Positions 33,096 to 42,143 of a stretch of DNA of 64,000 nt are shown here, piece after piece (position 1 is the stretch's first letter; the number at the start of each line of letters is the position of its first letter). A model generated the notes under the pieces. It made no database searches. It was not told the origin of the DNA and saw only the letters and a list, made by a program, of their open reading frames with translations. Source of the DNA: Gemmiger formicilis (GTDB taxonomy: Bacteria > Bacillota > Clostridia > Oscillospirales > Ruminococcaceae). The stretch spans positions 34,604 through 98,603 of the forward strand of contig NZ_FUYF01000012.1 of the NCBI RefSeq assembly GCF_900167555.1, read 5' to 3'. Position numbers and translations under genes: made by a program.

Positions 33096-34457
33096 TCATT
33101 CCCAGACTAGTTTCACGACACACTCCACGTGCTTCGTCCTCGGGAACAGATCCACCGGCTGGACCTCCACGGCTTTATACCCGTGCTCGGTCAGCCACTT
33201 GGCATCCCTTGCCGCTGTTGCGGCGTTGCAGCTGACCATGACCACGGTCCGCGGGGCCATCTCGGCGATGGCGGTCAGGGCCGCCTCGTCGCAGCCCTTG
33301 CGGGGCGGGTCTACGACGATCACGTCGGGACGCGCACCCTCGGCGGCGAGCTGGGCCGCGGCTGCACCGGCATCCTGACAGCGGAAGTCCGCTCTGTCCG
33401 CGTCCAGTCCCAGCCGCGCGGCGGTCTCCTTCGCGCCCTCGACAGCCTGCGGCACGACCTCAACGCCGACTAAGCGCTTGCAGTCCGCCAGCATCGAAAG
33501 CCCGATCGTGCCCATGCCGCAGTACAGGTCCAGCAAAAAATCGTCCGGCTTCAGCCCGGCGTACTCCCGCGCCTTGGCGTAGAGCACCTCGGCGGCGGGG
33601 GTGTTGACCTGGTAAAATTCATGCACACCCATCCGCAACGGCACACCGGCCAGCGTGTCTTCAATGACGCCGGGGCCCAGCACAGTGCGGGTCCTGCGGC
33701 CCAAAATAACGTTCGTCCGCTCACTGTTGCGGTTGACCAAAATTGTCGTTAAAGCAAACTCTTTTTGCAGTGTGGCGCAAATTTCCGCCTCGTTCGGCAG
33801 GCCGTTGCCGTTCACCACAAAGCACAAAAGCCGCTGCCCGCTGTGCCAGCCCTGACGCATGTACAAATGGCGCACGCGGCCTGTGTGGGTCTCCTCGTTG
33901 TAGGCGGTGATGCCGTTCTCCTCCAGCAGCGCACAGGCGCGGGCAGCCAATTCGTTCATCCACGCGGGCTGCAGCTTGCAGTCGGTGCAGGCCACAATGC
34001 GGTGGCTGCGCCCGGCAAAAAAGCCGGTCACAATATGCCCGTTCTCGTCGGTGCCTACGGGCAGCTGGACCTTGTTGCGGTAGCGGTCCGTGTCGGGTGC
34101 GCCCAGCACGTCCAGCACCGGTACGTCCAGCTTGCCCAGCCGCGCAAAGGCGTCCCGTACAAACTGGGTCTTGGCGGCGCACTCGGCCTCATAACTGATA
34201 TGCCGCAGCCCGCAGCCACCGCAGGGTCCGGCCACAGGGCAGTCCTGTTTGATGCGGCCCGGCCCGGCGGTCAGCAGCTTCTCCACGCGGCCAAAGGCAT
34301 AGGTTTTCATCGGCTTGACAATGCGCACCTCGGCCACGTCGCCGGGGGCGGTCAGCGGCACAAAAACGGCCTGACCGTCCTTGTGGGCCACGCCGTTTCC
34401 GTCATTGGAGAGCGCTTCGATCTCCAGAGTAATGATCTGATTTTTCGTAAAAGGCAT
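33096..34457 (-). CDS. rlmD: 23S rRNA (uracil-C5) methyltransferase, RlmD/RumA type
   Basis: A 453-residue SAM-dependent RNA methyltransferase. An N-terminal TRAM domain (about 1-60) precedes the iron-sulfur cysteines (CPVAGPCGGCGLRH and a later Cys in VACTDCKLQ). The methyltransferase domain has LLDLYCGMGTIGLSM, VDPPRKGCDE and the catalytic Cys in VSCNAATAARD. In Firmicutes one enzyme of this type can modify two uracils (RlmCD), so the exact target is not certain. It lies 30 nt after the AraC gene in the same direction. Confidence 0.92.
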   Translation of the reverse strand: MPFTKNQIITLEIEALSNDGNGVAHKDGQAVFVPLTAPGDVAEVRIVKPMKTYAFGRVEKLLTAGPGRIKQDCPVAGPCGGCGLRHISYEAECAAKTQFVRDAFARLGKLDVPVLDVLGAPDTDRYRNKVQLPVGTDENGHIVTGFFAGRSHRIVACTDCKLQPAWMNELAARACALLEENGITAYNEETHTGRVRHLYMRQGWHSGQRLLCFVVNGNGLPNEAEICATLQKEFALTTILVNRNSERTNVILGRRTRTVLGPGVIEDTLAGVPLRMGVHEFYQVNTPAAEVLYAKAREYAGLKPDDFLLDLYCGMGTIGLSMLADCKRLVGVEVVPQAVEGAKETAARLGLDADRADFRCQDAGAAAAQLAAEGARPDVIVVDPPRKGCDEAALTAIAEMAPRTVVMVSCNAATAARDAKWLTEHGYKAVEVQPVDLFPRTKHVECVVKLVWE

Positions 34458-34487
34458 GTCTGCTCCTTATAAATAGTGCGGGAAATG

Positions 34488-35357
34488 TTACGGGTTGATG
34501 GCCTGCGGTGCGGCAGGGCCCTCCTTCTCCAGCGTGGCCAGGTACTTGCTTGGCGGCACGCCCTTGACCTTTTTGAACACGCGGGAAAAATAGAACTGGT
34601 CAAAAAAGCCCACAGATACGGCAATTTCCGCAATCGACAGGCTGGAATTCTTCAGCAGGCTGCACGCCTCGCTGATGCGGTAGCTTGTCAGGTAGTCAAT
34701 GGGGCTCTGCCCGACGTTCGACATGAACACGCGGTACAGGTGGCTGCGGCTGACGCCGACGGCCTTGGCAATATCGTCCACCGAAATATCATGCGAGTAG
34801 TTGAACTGGATATACTTGATGGCGGCCAGCACGTACTGGCTGCTGGACGAGCCCACGTTAGGCATCGCCTCGCGGGCCTCCTTCATCAGGTGCGCCATAA
34901 AGATATACAGATAGCCCGTCATCAGGGCCTCGCACTGCGGCTCCGGCCCGCGGGACAGGTAGATGTTGTACAGCGCCTCCCGCACGGTCTGCGGGTCCTT
35001 GCAGTGGTGTACGGGGTGCGCGTCGGAGAACGGCGTCTGCTGCACCAGCTTGTTGGCACATGCGCCGTTGAAGCCGACCCAGTAGTACTCCCACGGGTCG
35101 GTCTCGTCGGCGGCGTAGGTGATGAGCTGGTTCGGCTTGGCCAAGAACAGATCGCCCTCCTGCAGCGTGTGCGAGGCCCCGTTGACCTGATACACACCCT
35201 TGCCCGCCACCACCAGATGGATCAGGTAGTGGTCGCGCACGCCGGGACCCCAGGTATGGCCCGGCTGGCAGTATTCATGCCCGCAGTTAAAAATCGAGAG
35301 CTCGACGTTGTCGGTGTAGCTCTGCTTGTAGGATTGCTTCATCTCATTGATGGTCAT
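34488..35357 (-). CDS. AraC-family transcriptional regulator
   Basis: A 289-residue protein. The N-terminal cupin (about 20-110) carries DHYLIHLVVAGKGVYQV and LQEGDLFLAKPNQLITY, a sugar-sensing fold. The C-terminal two HTH motifs (about 185-285) contain SVDDIAKAVGVSRSHLYRVF and SIAEIAVSVGFFDQFYFSRVFKK. ATG 35355-35357 has GAGGTG upstream; the frame extends 10 codons further. It diverges from galK, so regulation of galactose use is plausible but not shown. Confidence 0.9.
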   Translation of the reverse strand: MTINEMKQSYKQSYTDNVELSIFNCGHEYCQPGHTWGPGVRDHYLIHLVVAGKGVYQVNGASHTLQEGDLFLAKPNQLITYAADETDPWEYYWVGFNGACANKLVQQTPFSDAHPVHHCKDPQTVREALYNIYLSRGPEPQCEALMTGYLYIFMAHLMKEAREAMPNVGSSSSQYVLAAIKYIQFNYSHDISVDDIAKAVGVSRSHLYRVFMSNVGQSPIDYLTSYRISEACSLLKNSSLSIAEIAVSVGFFDQFYFSRVFKKVKGVPPSKYLATLEKEGPAAPQAINP

Positions 35358-35437
35358 GGCGGCACCTCGCTCGTGTGATATTTTCATTATACCAAGCTAT
35401 TCATCAAAAGTCCATAAAAGAGGCGGAAAAAATGTTT

Positions 35438-35465
35438 GCTTTTTTTGCAGGATTTGCTATACTGA
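35438..35465 (+). promoter_or_regulatory. Putative galK promoter
   Basis: TTGCTT (35438-35443), 16-nt spacer, TATACT (35460-35465), giving a leader of about 105 nt. Confidence 0.6.
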
Positions 35466-35576
35466 AAACAAGAAACCCGCAGAGAGCCGCTCCTTTGGCT
35501 GTCTGCCTAAAAACATAAGGCTCAATTTGTGCATATCTACGAAAAGAGCCGCCCGACAGGAAAGGTGAGTGGAATC

Positions 35577-36878
35577 ATGGCAAATACCATTGAACTCAAA
35601 CAGCAGATCGCACAGGGCGAATACGACGCCGCCTTTGCCAAGCTGTACGGTGCAGACGCCGTGCAGGAGCAGCGCAAGCGCTATACCGACCTGATTGACG
35701 AATTTGAAAAGAAATACGGCACCGACCGCACGGTGCGCCTCTATTCCGCCCCGGGCCGCACCGAGATCGGCGGCAACCACACCGACCACAACAACGGCGT
35801 GGTGCTGGCAGGCTCTGTCAACCTGGATATGGTGGCCGTCGTCTCCCCGAATGAGGAAAATGTCATCCGCGTCAAGTCCCTGGGCTTTGACAAAATTGAC
35901 GATGTCGATGTCACCAACCTCGTCCCGCAGCCGCGCGAGGCCGAGCATTCCGCGTCCCTGATCCGCGGCGTCGCCAAAGGCATTGTGGATGCAGGCGGCA
36001 AGGTGGGCGGCTTTGATTGCTACACCACCAGCAACGTGCTGCGCGGCTCCGGTCTGTCCAGCTCCGCAGCCTTTGAGGTCTGCATCGGTGCCATCCTGCG
36101 CGGCGAGTACAACAACAATGACATGGAGAAGTTCAACCAGGTCAAGATCGCCCAGATCGGCCAGTATGCCGAGAACGTCTTCTTTGGCAAGCCCTGCGGT
36201 CTGATGGACCAGACCGCCTGCGCCGTCGGCGGCGTTATCACCATCGACTTCAAGGACCCGGCCCACCCGGTGGTCGGCCAGACCGCCATTGATCTGGCAA
36301 AGCACGGCTTTGTCATGTGCATCAGCGATACGAAGGGCAGCCACGCCGACCTGACCGACGACTATGCCGCCATCCGCCGTGAGATGGAGAGTGTGGCCGA
36401 GCAGTTCGGCAAAAAGGTCCTGCGCGAGGTCGATGAAGACGAGTTCTACAAGGCTCTGCCCAAGCTGCGCAAGGCCGTGGGGGACCGCGCCGTCGTGCGT
36501 GCGATGCACTTCTACAACGACTGCCGCCGCGCCGCCCAGCTCTGCGACGCCGTGCGCGAGGACGATTTTGAAACGTTCCTGCGCCTGATTATCGAGGGCG
36601 GTCACTCCAGCTTTGAGTTCAACCAGAACGCCTACAGCATCAAGAACCCGAAGGAGCAGGGCGTGCCTGTGGCCCTGGCCTTGAGCCAGCGCGTGCTGAA
36701 TGGCCGCGGCGCGTGGCGTCTGCAGGGCGGCGGCTTTGCCGGCACCATTCAGGCGTTTGTGCCCGTTGACCTGCTGGACGCCTACAAGGCCGCCATCGAC
36801 GGCTGCTTCGGCGAAGGCAGCTGCCACGTCCTGAACATCCGCAACTACGGTGCCGTGCCCGTGACGCCGGATATGTGA
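35577..36878 (+). CDS. galK: Galactokinase
   Basis: A 433-residue GHMP kinase that phosphorylates galactose in the Leloir pathway. The signature GRTEIGGNHTDHNNG is near residue 60; the ATP loop is LRGSGLSSSAAFEV; the C-terminal motif is LQGGGFAGTIQAFV. ATG 35577 follows AGGAAAGGTGAG; the frame extends 16 codons upstream. It is slightly longer than Escherichia coli GalK, with an extra N-terminal helix. No galT or galE is in view. A strong terminator follows. Confidence 0.93.
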   Translation: MANTIELKQQIAQGEYDAAFAKLYGADAVQEQRKRYTDLIDEFEKKYGTDRTVRLYSAPGRTEIGGNHTDHNNGVVLAGSVNLDMVAVVSPNEENVIRVKSLGFDKIDDVDVTNLVPQPREAEHSASLIRGVAKGIVDAGGKVGGFDCYTTSNVLRGSGLSSSAAFEVCIGAILRGEYNNNDMEKFNQVKIAQIGQYAENVFFGKPCGLMDQTACAVGGVITIDFKDPAHPVVGQTAIDLAKHGFVMCISDTKGSHADLTDDYAAIRREMESVAEQFGKKVLREVDEDEFYKALPKLRKAVGDRAVVRAMHFYNDCRRAAQLCDAVREDDFETFLRLIIEGGHSSFEFNQNAYSIKNPKEQGVPVALALSQRVLNGRGAWRLQGGGFAGTIQAFVPVDLLDAYKAAIDGCFGEGSCHVLNIRNYGAVPVTPDM

Positions 36879-36898
36879 GCGCATAAAAGAGTGTAAAT

Positions 36899-36939
36899 AA
36901 AGCCGCAGCTGTGCAGAAAACGCATAGCTGCGGCTTTTT
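36899..36939 (+). terminator. galK terminator
   Basis: Arms AAAGCCGCAGCT (36899-36910) and AGCTGCGGCTTT (36925-36936), perfect, in a T-rich context. Confidence 0.92.
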
Positions 36940-36963
36940 GTGCTTTTTTAATATCATCGTGCG

Positions 36964-37285
36964 GTAGGGGCCGGGCATGCCCGGCCCGGAGGTTACCAAA
37001 AAGTGCTGTGTAGGGGCGCACAGTGTGCGCCCGCAGGTTGCCAAAAAAGTGCCTCGTAGGGGCGAACAATGTTCGCCCCTACAAACCGGCAGAATCAACA
37101 GGCAGCCGCTCCAAGAAGCCCCGTAGGGAGCGGTCTTGACCGCTCCGCATCCATCTTCCGCCGCCGCAAACACCCCGGGCGGATATGGAATCCGCCCCTA
37201 CGTCGCAGGGGTTGGCGTCCGCGACGCTCCGCGGAACGCATACGCCCGTTCTCGATAGTCGTAGGGGCGGCATACATGCCGCCCG
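36964..37285. repeat. Array of six different palindromic units
   Basis: This gap contains no gene. Units and cores: 36964-36988 (GGGCATGCCC), 37010-37033 (GCACAGTGTGC), 37056-37082 (GAACAATGTTC, tails on both sides), 37123-37147 (GGTCTTGACC), 37177-37201 (GGATATGGAATCC, inverted), 37261-37285 (GGCATACATGCC). The richest and most diverse cluster in the window. Confidence 0.88.
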
Positions 37286-37324
37286 GGCACCTTCCGCCGT
37301 CGCAAACCGCCCACAAACAGCAGG

Positions 37325-37549
37325 CTACTTCATCCGCCGCTTCAAAAACCACATCCCAGCCAGCAGCACGCCGACCACCACCGCGGTAAACACGGCGTGA
37401 ATCTGGATGCTCGTATACCACGGTGCGGATTGCAGCGCATACAGCCCGGGATGGGCGTGATAGTCCCAGCAGGTGTAGCCCGTCACGCCCAAAAACACGC
37501 CGATCACACACCAGACGGCGGTCTTTAAAACTTTATACAGTCGATTCAT
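37325..37549 (-). CDS. Small two-helix membrane protein
   Basis: A 74-residue protein with two membrane helices (about 8-28 and 48-68) and a short positively charged C-terminus (LKRRMK). The ATG overlaps the coaX stop (ATGA), which argues for real translation as part of the coaX operon. I do not recognise a family, and no function can be assigned. Confidence 0.6.
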   Translation of the reverse strand: MNRLYKVLKTAVWCVIGVFLGVTGYTCWDYHAHPGLYALQSAPWYTSIQIHAVFTAVVVGVLLAGMWFLKRRMK

Positions 37550-38322
37550 TTCCCGTTCCTCTCCCAGATCAGTGCCAGCCCCTTGAACAGCAAATCAGCG
37601 TCATAGATGATCTTCCGCTTGCAGCAGGGCATAATGTACGGCGCTAACCCGCCGGTGGCGACCACGGTCAGCGGCTGGCCCAGCTCGGCCTCAACGCGGT
37701 CCGCTAACCCGTCCAGCATGGCGGCGGTGCCGAACATGGCCCCGTTGTTCAGCGCGGCGACGGTGTTCGCGCCAATCAGATGCTCCGGCGGCTCGGGCGC
37801 GATGGGCGGCAGCTGCGCCGTGCCCGCGCTGATGGCCCGCAGGCTCGTCTGCACGCCGGGCACGATGAACCCGCCCAAAAACACCTTTTTGTCCGATATA
37901 ACGTTGTATGTTGTCGCCGTGCCCAGATCCACGGTCATGCAGGGCAGGGGATAGTGCTCCGCTGCCGCAGCGGCATCAGCGATGCGGTCCCGGCCCACCT
38001 TGGCGGGCTCGTCCACGGCGAAGGTCAGTCCGGTGTCCAGCGTGTAATTCACAATCAGCGCCTCGCGCCCGGTCAGCCGCTTGCAGGCGGCGGCCAGCAC
38101 GCCGGTCAGGCGTGGCACGACGCTGCACACAATAACGCCCTCACAGGCGGTGGGGTCCACAGGCAGGCGCTGCAGCAGAAATTTCATCTCGGCGGCGTAC
38201 TCGTCCTCGGTGCAGCGGGGGCGGGTGACCATGCGGGTCGTGAACGCAATGGTGCGGTGGTCCGCCCCGTCCAGCCCGCCAATGCAGATGTTGGAGTTGC
38301 CGATGTCAACTGCTAAAACCAT
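37546..38322 (-). CDS. coaX: Type III pantothenate kinase
   Basis: A 258-residue ASKHA-fold kinase that makes 4'-phosphopantothenate, the first step of CoA synthesis. The N-terminal phosphate motif is VLAVDIGNSNICIG. A conserved GRDRIADA (here VGRDRIADAAAA) and the catalytic Asp in TVDLGTATTYNVI are present, then GGFIVPGVQTSLRAI. It is divergent from coaBC, which catalyses the next two steps, and shares an interlocked promoter region with it. Confidence 0.93.
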   Translation of the reverse strand: MVLAVDIGNSNICIGGLDGADHRTIAFTTRMVTRPRCTEDEYAAEMKFLLQRLPVDPTACEGVIVCSVVPRLTGVLAAACKRLTGREALIVNYTLDTGLTFAVDEPAKVGRDRIADAAAAAEHYPLPCMTVDLGTATTYNVISDKKVFLGGFIVPGVQTSLRAISAGTAQLPPIAPEPPEHLIGANTVAALNNGAMFGTAAMLDGLADRVEAELGQPLTVVATGGLAPYIMPCCKRKIIYDADLLFKGLALIWERNGK

Positions 38323-38405
38323 AATCTATCCTTTTATAAAATAAGAAATAAAAAATAATAAATAACAAATATGGTGGATCGCGGCGCTGCGCACCGCTCA
38401 AAAAT

Positions 38406-38434
38406 ATTATACGCATTTGCATACGGGGCGTCAA
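38406..38434 (-). promoter_or_regulatory. coaX promoter
   Basis: On the minus strand TTGACG (38429-38434), 17-nt spacer, TATAAT (38406-38411). Confidence 0.75.
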
Positions 38435-38445
38435 TCTGCTATAAT
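38417..38445 (+). promoter_or_regulatory. coaBC promoter
   Basis: TTGCAT (38417-38422), 17-nt spacer, TATAAT (38440-38445). It overlaps the coaX promoter by 18 bp, so polymerase can occupy only one at a time. Confidence 0.8.
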
Positions 38446-38548
38446 ACACGCAGAGCAATTTCGTTTTTGCCAAAGGCAAAAACTCCACATCATTTATTAT
38501 TTTTTATTTCTTATTTATTATTTGTTTAGCAGGGGTGTGACCTTACAA

Positions 38549-39742
38549 ATGCTGTTAAAAAATAAAACCGTTGTCCTCGGCATCACCGGGGGCATTGCCG
38601 CCTACAAAATGCCCAACGTGGCGCATGCACTCGTCAAGCTGGGCGCGGATGTACACGTTCTTATGACGAAAAACGCCACCGAGTTTATCTCGCCGCTGGT
38701 GTTTGAGACGCTGACCCGCCGCCGCTGCCAGGTCGATACGTTTGACCGCAACTTCCAGTACGATGTGGCCCATATCAGCCTTGCCAACGCGGCAGATTTG
38801 ATGCTCATCGCCCCGGCCACGGCCAACGTCATCGCCAAGCTGGCCCACGGTCAGGCCGACGACATGCTGACCACCGTCACGCTGGCCGCGACCTGCCCCA
38901 AGCTGGTCGCGCCCGCCATGAACACCCACATGCTCGAAAACCCCATCACCCAGGATAACCTCAAAACGCTGGAGCACTACGGCTTCACGGTCATCCCGTC
39001 CGGCTCCGGTATGCTGGCCTGCGGCGACGTCGGCTCGGGCCGTCTGCCCGATGAGGGTATGCTGGTTGACTACGTCCTGCGGGAGCTGGCCTGCGCGAAA
39101 GACCTTAAAGGCAAAAAGGTCGTCGTCTCTGCCGGTGCCACGCAGGAGCCGATGGACCCCGTGCGCTACCTGACGAACCACTCCACCGGCAAGATGGGCT
39201 ACGCCGTGGCCCGCGCCTGTATGCTGCGCGGCGCAGACGTCACGCTGCTGGCGTCCACCGGCTGCACGCTGCCGCCCGTGCCGTTTGTAAAGACCGTTCC
39301 GTTCACCACCGCCGCCGACCTGTTTGAGGCCGTCAAGGCAAACGCCATGGACGCTGACGCCCTCGTCATGGCCGCCGCCGTGGCCGACTACCGCCCAGCC
39401 ACTGTCGCCGCGGACAAGGTCAAAAAGCACGACGGCGAGATGAATATTGCTCTGGAACGCACCGACGATATTTTAGCCTGGGTCGGTGCGCATAAGCCGG
39501 AAAAGCTGTTTGTCTGCGGCTTCTCGATGGAGACCCGCGACTTGATTGAAAACAGCACGGCCAAGCTGCACAAGAAGAACATGGATATGATCGTGGCCAA
39601 CAACCTGAAGGTGCCCGGCGCAGGCTTCGGCGTGGACACGAACGTTGTGACCATCATCACCGCCCAGGGCGTCACCGAGCTGCCCCTCCAGAGCAAGGAT
39701 GCCGTCGCCGGTCACATCGCAGACGCGATTGCGGGAAAGTAA
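38549..39742 (+). CDS. coaBC: Bifunctional CoaB/CoaC (phosphopantothenoylcysteine synthetase/decarboxylase)
   Basis: A 397-residue protein. The flavin-dependent decarboxylase half (1-185) has GITGGIAAYKM, the catalytic His in VAHISLANAADL, APATANVIAKLAHG and the substrate-recognition region GMLACGDVGSGRL. The synthetase half (about 186-397) has AGATQEPMDPVRYLTNHSTG and the catalytic Lys in the VANNLKVPGAG region. ATG 38549 is used; the frame runs upstream to 38417 through the promoter and is rejected. A GTG at 38537 is a weaker choice. Confidence 0.93.
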   Translation: MLLKNKTVVLGITGGIAAYKMPNVAHALVKLGADVHVLMTKNATEFISPLVFETLTRRRCQVDTFDRNFQYDVAHISLANAADLMLIAPATANVIAKLAHGQADDMLTTVTLAATCPKLVAPAMNTHMLENPITQDNLKTLEHYGFTVIPSGSGMLACGDVGSGRLPDEGMLVDYVLRELACAKDLKGKKVVVSAGATQEPMDPVRYLTNHSTGKMGYAVARACMLRGADVTLLASTGCTLPPVPFVKTVPFTTAADLFEAVKANAMDADALVMAAAVADYRPATVAADKVKKHDGEMNIALERTDDILAWVGAHKPEKLFVCGFSMETRDLIENSTAKLHKKNMDMIVANNLKVPGAGFGVDTNVVTIITAQGVTELPLQSKDAVAGHIADAIAGK

Positions 39743-39755
39743 GAAACAGACCGCA

Positions 39756-39905
39756 AACAGCCAAAGCCCCTCAGGTCTCGCTGTCGCTCGTCCAGCTCCC
39801 CACTGCGTGGGGAGCCTTTTATCGCGGGCTTCGCCCGCGCAAAAGCCTCCCCTCACAGGGGAGGTGGCCGAGCCCGCGAGGCCGGAAGGGCTTTACCCGC
39901 CCACC
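39756..39905. repeat. Family B interspersed repeat (GAGGTGGCCGAG type)
   Basis: A composite of inverted repeats: GGCTCCCCACGCAGTGGGGAG-like stem (read on the minus strand), GCGGGCTTCGCCCGC, CCTCCCCTCACAGGGGAGG, then GTGGCCGAGCCCGCGAGGCCGGAAGGG. The same modules recur at 47259, 49630 and 60510. No ORF or T-tract fits. Confidence 0.7.
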
Positions 39906-39982
39906 CTTTCCCGAAACCCAAAAATCATACCCCCGCCCCCACCTGCATATTCATTTGTGAATCATGCAAAGGGGGCGTTTTT

Positions 39983-41830
39983 ATGTGCGGAATTGCGGGG
40001 CAGGTCGGGCGCGACCCCCGGACCATCCAGCGACGGTACGCGGCCTACTGCGCCATGCAGCAAACGCTGGCGCGGCGCGGGCCGGACCAGCGCGGTATGT
40101 ACATCTGCGGCGCAGCGGCGCTCATCCACGCGCGGCTGGCGGTTGTGGATCTCGAAAACGGCCTGCAGCCCATGCAGCTGGACTGGCAGGGTGAAACCTA
40201 CGTGCTGGTTTATAACGGCGAGCTCTACAACACGCCCGAGCTGCGCGCCGCACTGGCCGCCCGCGGGCACAGCTTCAACGGGCACTCCGACACCGAGGTA
40301 CTGCTCCACGCTTTTGCCGAGTGGGGCGCAAACTGCGTGCCCAGGTGCAACGGTATTTTTGCGTTTGCGGTCTGGCAGCAGAACGCAGGTACGCTGTTTT
40401 TGGCGCGGGACCGCTGCGGCGTCAAGCCGCTGTTCTACACGCAGGCGGAGAACTCGCTGATATTTGGCAGTGAGCTGAAGACCCTGCTGGCGCACCCGGC
40501 TGTGCCGTCCCGCGTCGATGCCAACGGCCTGGCCGAGGTGCTGCTGCTTGGACCCGGGCGCACGCCGGGCTGCGGCGTATTTCAAAATGTGCGGGAGCTG
40601 CTGCCCGGCCAGTACGCTGTCTATGAGACCCAAACCGCCCGCCTGACCCTGCACACCTACTGGCGGCTCGAGGACCACGACCACCCCGACGACTTCGCCG
40701 CCACGGCCCGCAGGGTGCGCGACCTCGTCACCGATGCTATCGAGCGGCAGCTCGTGTCCGACGTGCCCGTGGCAACGTTTTTGTCCGGCGGGCTGGATTC
40801 CAGCCTGATCTCGGCCATTGCCGACGCGCATTTTACGGCGCAGGGCAACCAGCTGCAAACGTTCTCGGTGGGCTACCGTGATAACAAAAAGTACTTCCAC
40901 GCAACAAAATTTCAGCCCGGCGCGGATGCACCCTACATCCGCAAAATGAACGACTTTCTCCATGCCAGGCACCACTGGGTCACGCTGGACACGCCGGAGC
41001 TTGTGCCCGCGCTGTACGCCGCGGTGGACGCCCGCGACCTGCCCGGCATGGCGGACGTGGATGCGTCGCTGCTCGTGTTCTGCCGGCATATCAAGCCCCA
41101 CGCCACGGTGGCGCTGTCGGGGGAGTGCGCGGACGAAATTTTCGGTGGCTACCCGTGGTATCGCGACCCCACGGTGCGCGAGCGGTACGGCTTCCCATGG
41201 GCGCAGTCCACGGCTTACCGCGCGTCGTTCATCAAGCCCGGTGTGCTGGGCGGCATCGACCCGGCGGCGTTCGTGGATGAACGCTATCGCGCCACGCTGG
41301 CACAGACCTCCGTCCGCCCTGGCCTGCCCGCCGCAGAACAGCGGATGCGCCAGATGATGAACCTGAATTTCAAATGGTTCATGCAGACGCTGCTGGACCG
41401 CAAGGACCGCATGAGCATGTACAGCGGCCTCGAGGTCCGCGTGCCGTTCTGCGATTACCGCATTGCGGAGTATCTCTACTCGGTCCCATGGGAGTTCAAG
41501 GACTATCACGGGCAGGAAAAGGGCCTCCTGCGCGAGGCCATGCGCGGCGTGCTGCCCGACGAGGTTCTGTGGCGGCGCAAAAGCCCGTACCCCAAAACGT
41601 GGAACCCCAGCTACCTGGCTGCCGTCTCGGCGGAGCTGCGCACCGTCCTGAACGACCCCGCCGCGCCGCTTCTGCGCATCATTCGGGCGGACGCACTGGA
41701 AACGCTGCTGGCCTCCGGCGCGGATAACCCCATCCCGTGGTACGGTCAGCTGATGACCACGCCCCAGACTATCGCGTGGTTTTTGCAGCTGAACTATTGG
41801 CTGACAAAGTATAAGGTGGAGCTGGTGTGA
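39983..41830 (+). CDS. asnB: Asparagine synthase (glutamine-hydrolysing)
   Basis: A 615-residue class II amidotransferase that makes asparagine from aspartate, ATP and glutamine. Cys2 (MCGIAGQVG) is the glutaminase nucleophile. The N-terminal domain includes RRGPDQRGMY and YNGELYNTPELR. The synthetase domain has the pyrophosphatase loop FLSGGLDSSLIS and ECADEIFGGYPWY. AAAGGGGG precedes the ATG. It stands alone between repeat clusters; no clear promoter was found. Confidence 0.95.
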   Translation: MCGIAGQVGRDPRTIQRRYAAYCAMQQTLARRGPDQRGMYICGAAALIHARLAVVDLENGLQPMQLDWQGETYVLVYNGELYNTPELRAALAARGHSFNGHSDTEVLLHAFAEWGANCVPRCNGIFAFAVWQQNAGTLFLARDRCGVKPLFYTQAENSLIFGSELKTLLAHPAVPSRVDANGLAEVLLLGPGRTPGCGVFQNVRELLPGQYAVYETQTARLTLHTYWRLEDHDHPDDFAATARRVRDLVTDAIERQLVSDVPVATFLSGGLDSSLISAIADAHFTAQGNQLQTFSVGYRDNKKYFHATKFQPGADAPYIRKMNDFLHARHHWVTLDTPELVPALYAAVDARDLPGMADVDASLLVFCRHIKPHATVALSGECADEIFGGYPWYRDPTVRERYGFPWAQSTAYRASFIKPGVLGGIDPAAFVDERYRATLAQTSVRPGLPAAEQRMRQMMNLNFKWFMQTLLDRKDRMSMYSGLEVRVPFCDYRIAEYLYSVPWEFKDYHGQEKGLLREAMRGVLPDEVLWRRKSPYPKTWNPSYLAAVSAELRTVLNDPAAPLLRIIRADALETLLASGADNPIPWYGQLMTTPQTIAWFLQLNYWLTKYKVELV

Positions 41831-41836
41831 ACTTGC

Positions 41837-41972
41837 GGCGGGGTGGGGCACCCCGCCCTACGTGTATCATTTATGCGGGGACGTAGGGCGGCATGCCCTC
41901 ATGCCGCCGTGCCCGTTCCCGCCACCGCAAGCCTCCCGACGCCACCGTAGGGGCGGATTCCCTATCCGCCCG
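41837..41972. repeat. Three palindromic units
   Basis: Units at 41837-41861 (GGGGTGGGGCACCCC, CCCTAC tail), 41883-41909 (GGCATGCCCTCATGCC) and 41947-41972 (GGATTCCCTATCC). They fill most of the 313-nt gap before guaA; the rest is AT-rich promoter sequence. Confidence 0.8.
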
Positions 41973-42076
41973 CGAACCTAATGCAGCCGCACACGGCCCG
42001 GGCACATATACAAGGCACCCCTGCGTCACGCTGTACGCCACACAAATGCAAAAATAATTTATTTTCCCTCCCCATC

Positions 42077-42105
42077 TGTTCAAACCCGCCAAAACGTGCT
42101 ATAAT
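42077..42105 (+). promoter_or_regulatory. guaA promoter
   Basis: A perfect TATAAT at 42100-42105 with a weak -35 TGTTCA (42077-42082) at 17 nt. The leader is only about 35 nt, and I see no purine riboswitch. Confidence 0.6.
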
Positions 42106-42143
42106 AACCCAAAAGGACTATAAATAGAGAAGGGAGTCTCCTC

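Larger units (their letters stand above)
38341..38514. promoter_or_regulatory. Divergent coaX/coaBC control region with mirrored AT-rich leaders
   Basis: A 23-bp AT-rich sequence at 38341-38363 recurs as an exact inverted copy at 38492-38514. Each copy therefore sits in the same orientation in the 5' leader of the gene it precedes (ATTTATTATTTTTTATTTCT on the coding strand). The two promoters lie between the copies. The symmetry suggests shared post-transcriptional control or an AT-rich translation enhancer; an old inserted terminal-repeat element is the alternative. Confidence 0.55.

Noticed and set aside
36964..37285. Possible CRISPR array
   Set aside because: The repeated parts differ in their cores, spacing is irregular, there are no identical direct repeats with unique spacers, and no cas genes are nearby.
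38341..38514. A small transposable element with terminal inverted repeats
   Set aside because: The interior consists of two good promoters serving the flanking genes, and no target duplication is visible; kept only as an alternative in the feature text.
39962..41851. A 629-codon minus-strand frame opposite asnB
   Set aside because: Antisense frame created by GC-rich third codon positions; AsnB on the plus strand has all catalytic motifs.
42061..42143. Purine riboswitch before guaA
   Set aside because: The leader after the promoter is only about 35 nt, too short, and conserved purine aptamer blocks are absent.
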